From positions 1 through 7,463 of the forward strand of contig JAGHDB010000075.1 in NCBI GenBank assembly GCA_021160155.1: a stretch of DNA of 7,463 nucleotides, given 5' to 3'. This stretch comes from Bacteroidales bacterium. Lineage in GTDB: Bacteria; Bacteroidota; Bacteroidia; Bacteroidales; UBA12481. A program made the translations under genes and the position numbers. Below the pieces are notes generated by a model. That model saw nothing but the letters and a program-made list of their open reading frames with translations, made no database searches and was not told the DNA's origin. The stretch's first letter is position 1. Each line of letters starts with the position of its first letter. Positions 6,390 through 7,463 of the stretch are shown here, piece after piece.

Positions 6390-6577
6390 ACCGGATCACC
6401 GATCGCGAAAACGGAGGCAAACGATAACGCCTTGAAGCTATGCCGGCCGCCCGGTGGAAAGTGGACATAGCTAGCAGAATCCCTAATTTATTCGCTCTGT
6501 ATCTGTAAAGTATGGGCAGCGACAGCAAATAAAATGAAGTGTTTCAGGAAATACGCAGAAGAAAAACCAGAAGGTAT
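6390..6577. other. Gene-poor stretch with one imperfect hairpin
   Basis: No coding frame, RNA family or TAnnTTTG element is recognised here. The only structure found is AGCTATGCC (6436-6444) pairing with GGACATAGCT (6463-6472) with a single A bulge, enclosing an 18-base GC-rich loop. The stretch could be the remnant of a gene, an unannotated RNA or plain spacer. Confidence 0.35.
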
Positions 6578-6608
6578 TTTGTCAACTAATCAAATCATTC
6601 TATATTTG
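6578..6608 (+). promoter_or_regulatory. tRNA-Val promoter, full -33/-7 match
   Basis: TTTG (6578-6581), a 19-base spacer and TATATTTG (6601-6608) reproduce the Bacteroidota consensus TTTG-N19-TAnnTTTG exactly. This is the best promoter in the window. The -7 element ends 10 bases before the tRNA, so the primary transcript has a very short leader. Confidence 0.85.
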
Positions 6609-6618
6609 CCCCGTTTTT

Positions 6619-6693
6619 GGGCGCTTAGCTCAGCTGGTTCAGAGCACCTGCCCTACAAGCAGGGGGTCACTGGTTCGAATCCAGTAGCGCCCA
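6619..6693 (+). tRNA. tRNA-Val (anticodon UAC)
   Basis: A complete 75-base cloverleaf is visible. The acceptor stem GGGCGCT pairs with AGCGCCC (6686-6692) and is followed by discriminator A6693. The D arm is GCTC/GAGC with GG in the loop. The anticodon stem CCTGC/GCAGG encloses the loop CCTACAA, giving anticodon TAC. The T arm is ACTGG-TTCGAAT-CCAGT. A73 and the anticodon bases A35 and C36 are valine identity elements. CCA is not encoded, as usual for the phylum. The base before the anticodon (position 33) is C instead of the nearly universal U. The gene has its own promoter and terminator. Confidence 0.95.
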
Positions 6694-6698
6694 CTTGA

Positions 6699-6727
6699 AA
6701 AAAACCTTCCGCCATGGAAGGTTTTTT
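6699..6727. terminator. Bidirectional terminator between tRNA-Val and DUF4251 gene
   Basis: Six A, then CCTTCC, a GCCAT loop, GGAAGG and six T form a perfect 12-base stem, with A-tract and T-tract symmetrical. It can stop the tRNA transcript rightward and the converging DUF4251 transcript (stop codon at 6739) leftward. Its CCTTCC/GGAAGG core resembles that of the terminator at 6356. Confidence 0.9.
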
Positions 6728-6738
6728 CGTATAATCCC

Positions 6739-7305
6739 TCAATAGGTGATCTGACCCTCGTACACCCTGGACTTTTCCGGAGCAACCAGGCTACCCCGGT
6801 ATTGTACCCGGGCACCCCGGTTATTGGTAACCATAGCAGTGGTGTTTCCTCCCGGAGCTACCCGCAATTCAACCCGGTAAAAGCCCACGTTGGTGCTGAT
6901 GGTAGCCTTGATCAGGCGATACCCTTTTTTACCGGTGTTTTTCACCTCCAGCTTAGTTATGTGGCCATAAAACGTAGCCCCCCCAACTCCATTCGGACCG
7001 ATATTCGAATTTGAACCGGTTTGAATTACCGCTTTATTCTTGATCAAGCCGATAAAATTGAGATTGGGATCAACCAACTCACTCGTTCCGTCTTTTTTGA
7101 TCAACCGATCAGCTTCAAGCACGAGTAAGGTGTCTGTAACCAGACGTGAGATCTCCATCTCATGCTCTTTTTCTCTCTTGATTCTAAGAGCTTTACGTTC
7201 TTGTCGTGTCAATTTCCCCCCGGTTTTTCCATGCCCAAGAACATTCTGACCCTGGATAGCTGTTGCCATCAGAGCAATTACCCAAACCATCAATAACTTT
7301 TTCAT
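6739..7305 (-). CDS. Secreted DUF4251-family protein
   Basis: With the ATG at 7305 the protein has 188 residues. This start follows AAGGAG (minus strand, 7315-7310) with a 4-base gap and gives a signal peptide: MKK, a hydrophobic core at 4-17, and likely cleavage near AIQG-Q20. The longer in-frame start at 7353 puts 16 extra residues in front of the signal peptide and is rejected. A highly charged stretch follows (TRQERKALRIKREKEHEMEI, 33-52), then the DUF4251-like core: TLLVLEADRLIKKDG (59-73), NLNFIGLIKNKAVIQTG (81-97), NGVGGATFYGHITKLEVK (105-122) and a closing strand, YEGQITY. This domain occurs almost only in Bacteroidota; its molecular function is unknown. The protein has no lipobox, so a soluble periplasmic location is likely. 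It converges on tRNA-Val and shares a 112-base AT-rich divergent spacer with the gene starting at 7418. No full TAnnTTTG element is seen for it. Confidence 0.85.
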   Translation of the reverse strand: MKKLLMVWVIALMATAIQGQNVLGHGKTGGKLTRQERKALRIKREKEHEMEISRLVTDTLLVLEADRLIKKDGTSELVDPNLNFIGLIKNKAVIQTGSNSNIGPNGVGGATFYGHITKLEVKNTGKKGYRLIKATISTNVGFYRVELRVAPGGNTTAMVTNNRGARVQYRGSLVAPEKSRVYEGQITY

Positions 7306-7417
7306 TTTTCTCCTTTTTAATTCCGGAAATAAAGTTATCAAACTCTGTACCATTCTTACAATCTTAATAAAAAACGTATATTGTTTTTTTTTACCAAAAC
7401 CTAAAGCACGTATTATT

Positions 7418-7463
7418 ATGAAGAAAAGATTTACGCTCTTGTTGTTCGTTTTATGTTTACCTC
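7418..7463 (+). CDS. Start of a gene with a signal-peptide-like N terminus (partial)
   Basis: ATG at 7418 opens MKKRFTLLLFVLCLP before the window ends: three basic residues and then a hydrophobic core ending at Cys13, which could belong to a Sec signal peptide or a lipoprotein signal. The rest of the protein is outside the window, so its function is unknown. Upstream are a run of nine T (7384-7392) and an A6C/GT6 inverted repeat (7369-7389), with no convincing ribosome site. Confidence 0.55.
   Translation, partial: MKKRFTLLLFVLCLP

Noticed and set aside
6534..6698. Open frame from an ATG at 6534 running through the tRNA
   Set aside because: It reads through a perfect tRNA gene and its promoter, so its openness is accidental.
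7369..7392. AT-only hairpin and T-run as a terminator, or TATATTGT as a -7 element
   Set aside because: The stem has a single G-C pair, no gene ends there, and the -7 candidate misses two of the conserved bases.

Overview
The window looks like an ordinary chromosomal stretch of a member of the Bacteroidota, probably Bacteroidales-like. Four TAnnTTTG promoter -7 elements typical of this phylum stand in front of genes. There is a DUF4251-type secreted protein, a lipoprotein with acidic residues just after its cysteine, a stand-alone short RRM protein, a surE/lpxB neighbourhood, and a valine tRNA whose CCA end is not encoded. Nothing points to a plasmid, phage, transposon or CRISPR array.

Layout. 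(1) 9-2296, minus strand: a probable operon read surE, small three-helix membrane protein, lpxB. The surE-to-membrane-protein spacer consists entirely of six 7-base units. (2) 2297-2385: a divergent promoter region in which a leftward and a rightward -7 element overlap by two bases beside a short inverted repeat. (3) 2386-4614, plus: a 742-residue cation-chloride cotransporter (SLC12-like) homologue with its cytosolic C-terminal domain. (4) 4583-4890, minus: a small unknown gene that appears frameshifted and converges with the transporter. (5) 4932-5912, plus: a putatively surface-exposed lipoprotein. (6) 5943-6389: a terminator hairpin that contains the next gene's promoter, then an 81-residue RRM RNA-binding protein and a strong terminator. 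(7) 6390-6727: about 190 bases with no recognised gene, then a promoter, tRNA-Val(UAC) with an unusual C at position 33, and a bidirectional terminator. (8) 6739-7305, minus: the DUF4251 protein. (9) 7418-7463: the first codons of a further gene with a signal-peptide-like start.

How the genes relate. lpxB makes the lipid A disaccharide of the outer membrane, and surE is a nucleotidase often found near it in this phylum. The transporter probably moves Na+/K+/Cl- across the inner membrane and shares a promoter region with the surE operon. The RRM protein is probably a post-transcriptional regulator. The other genes look like independent single-gene units. I see no convincing new multi-gene system. 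The points most worth a second look are the heptamer spacer, the tRNA position-33 change, the overlapping promoter structures, the ion-site residues of the transporter and the frameshifted small gene. All functional statements come from reading the sequence and from family knowledge; no database search was run.
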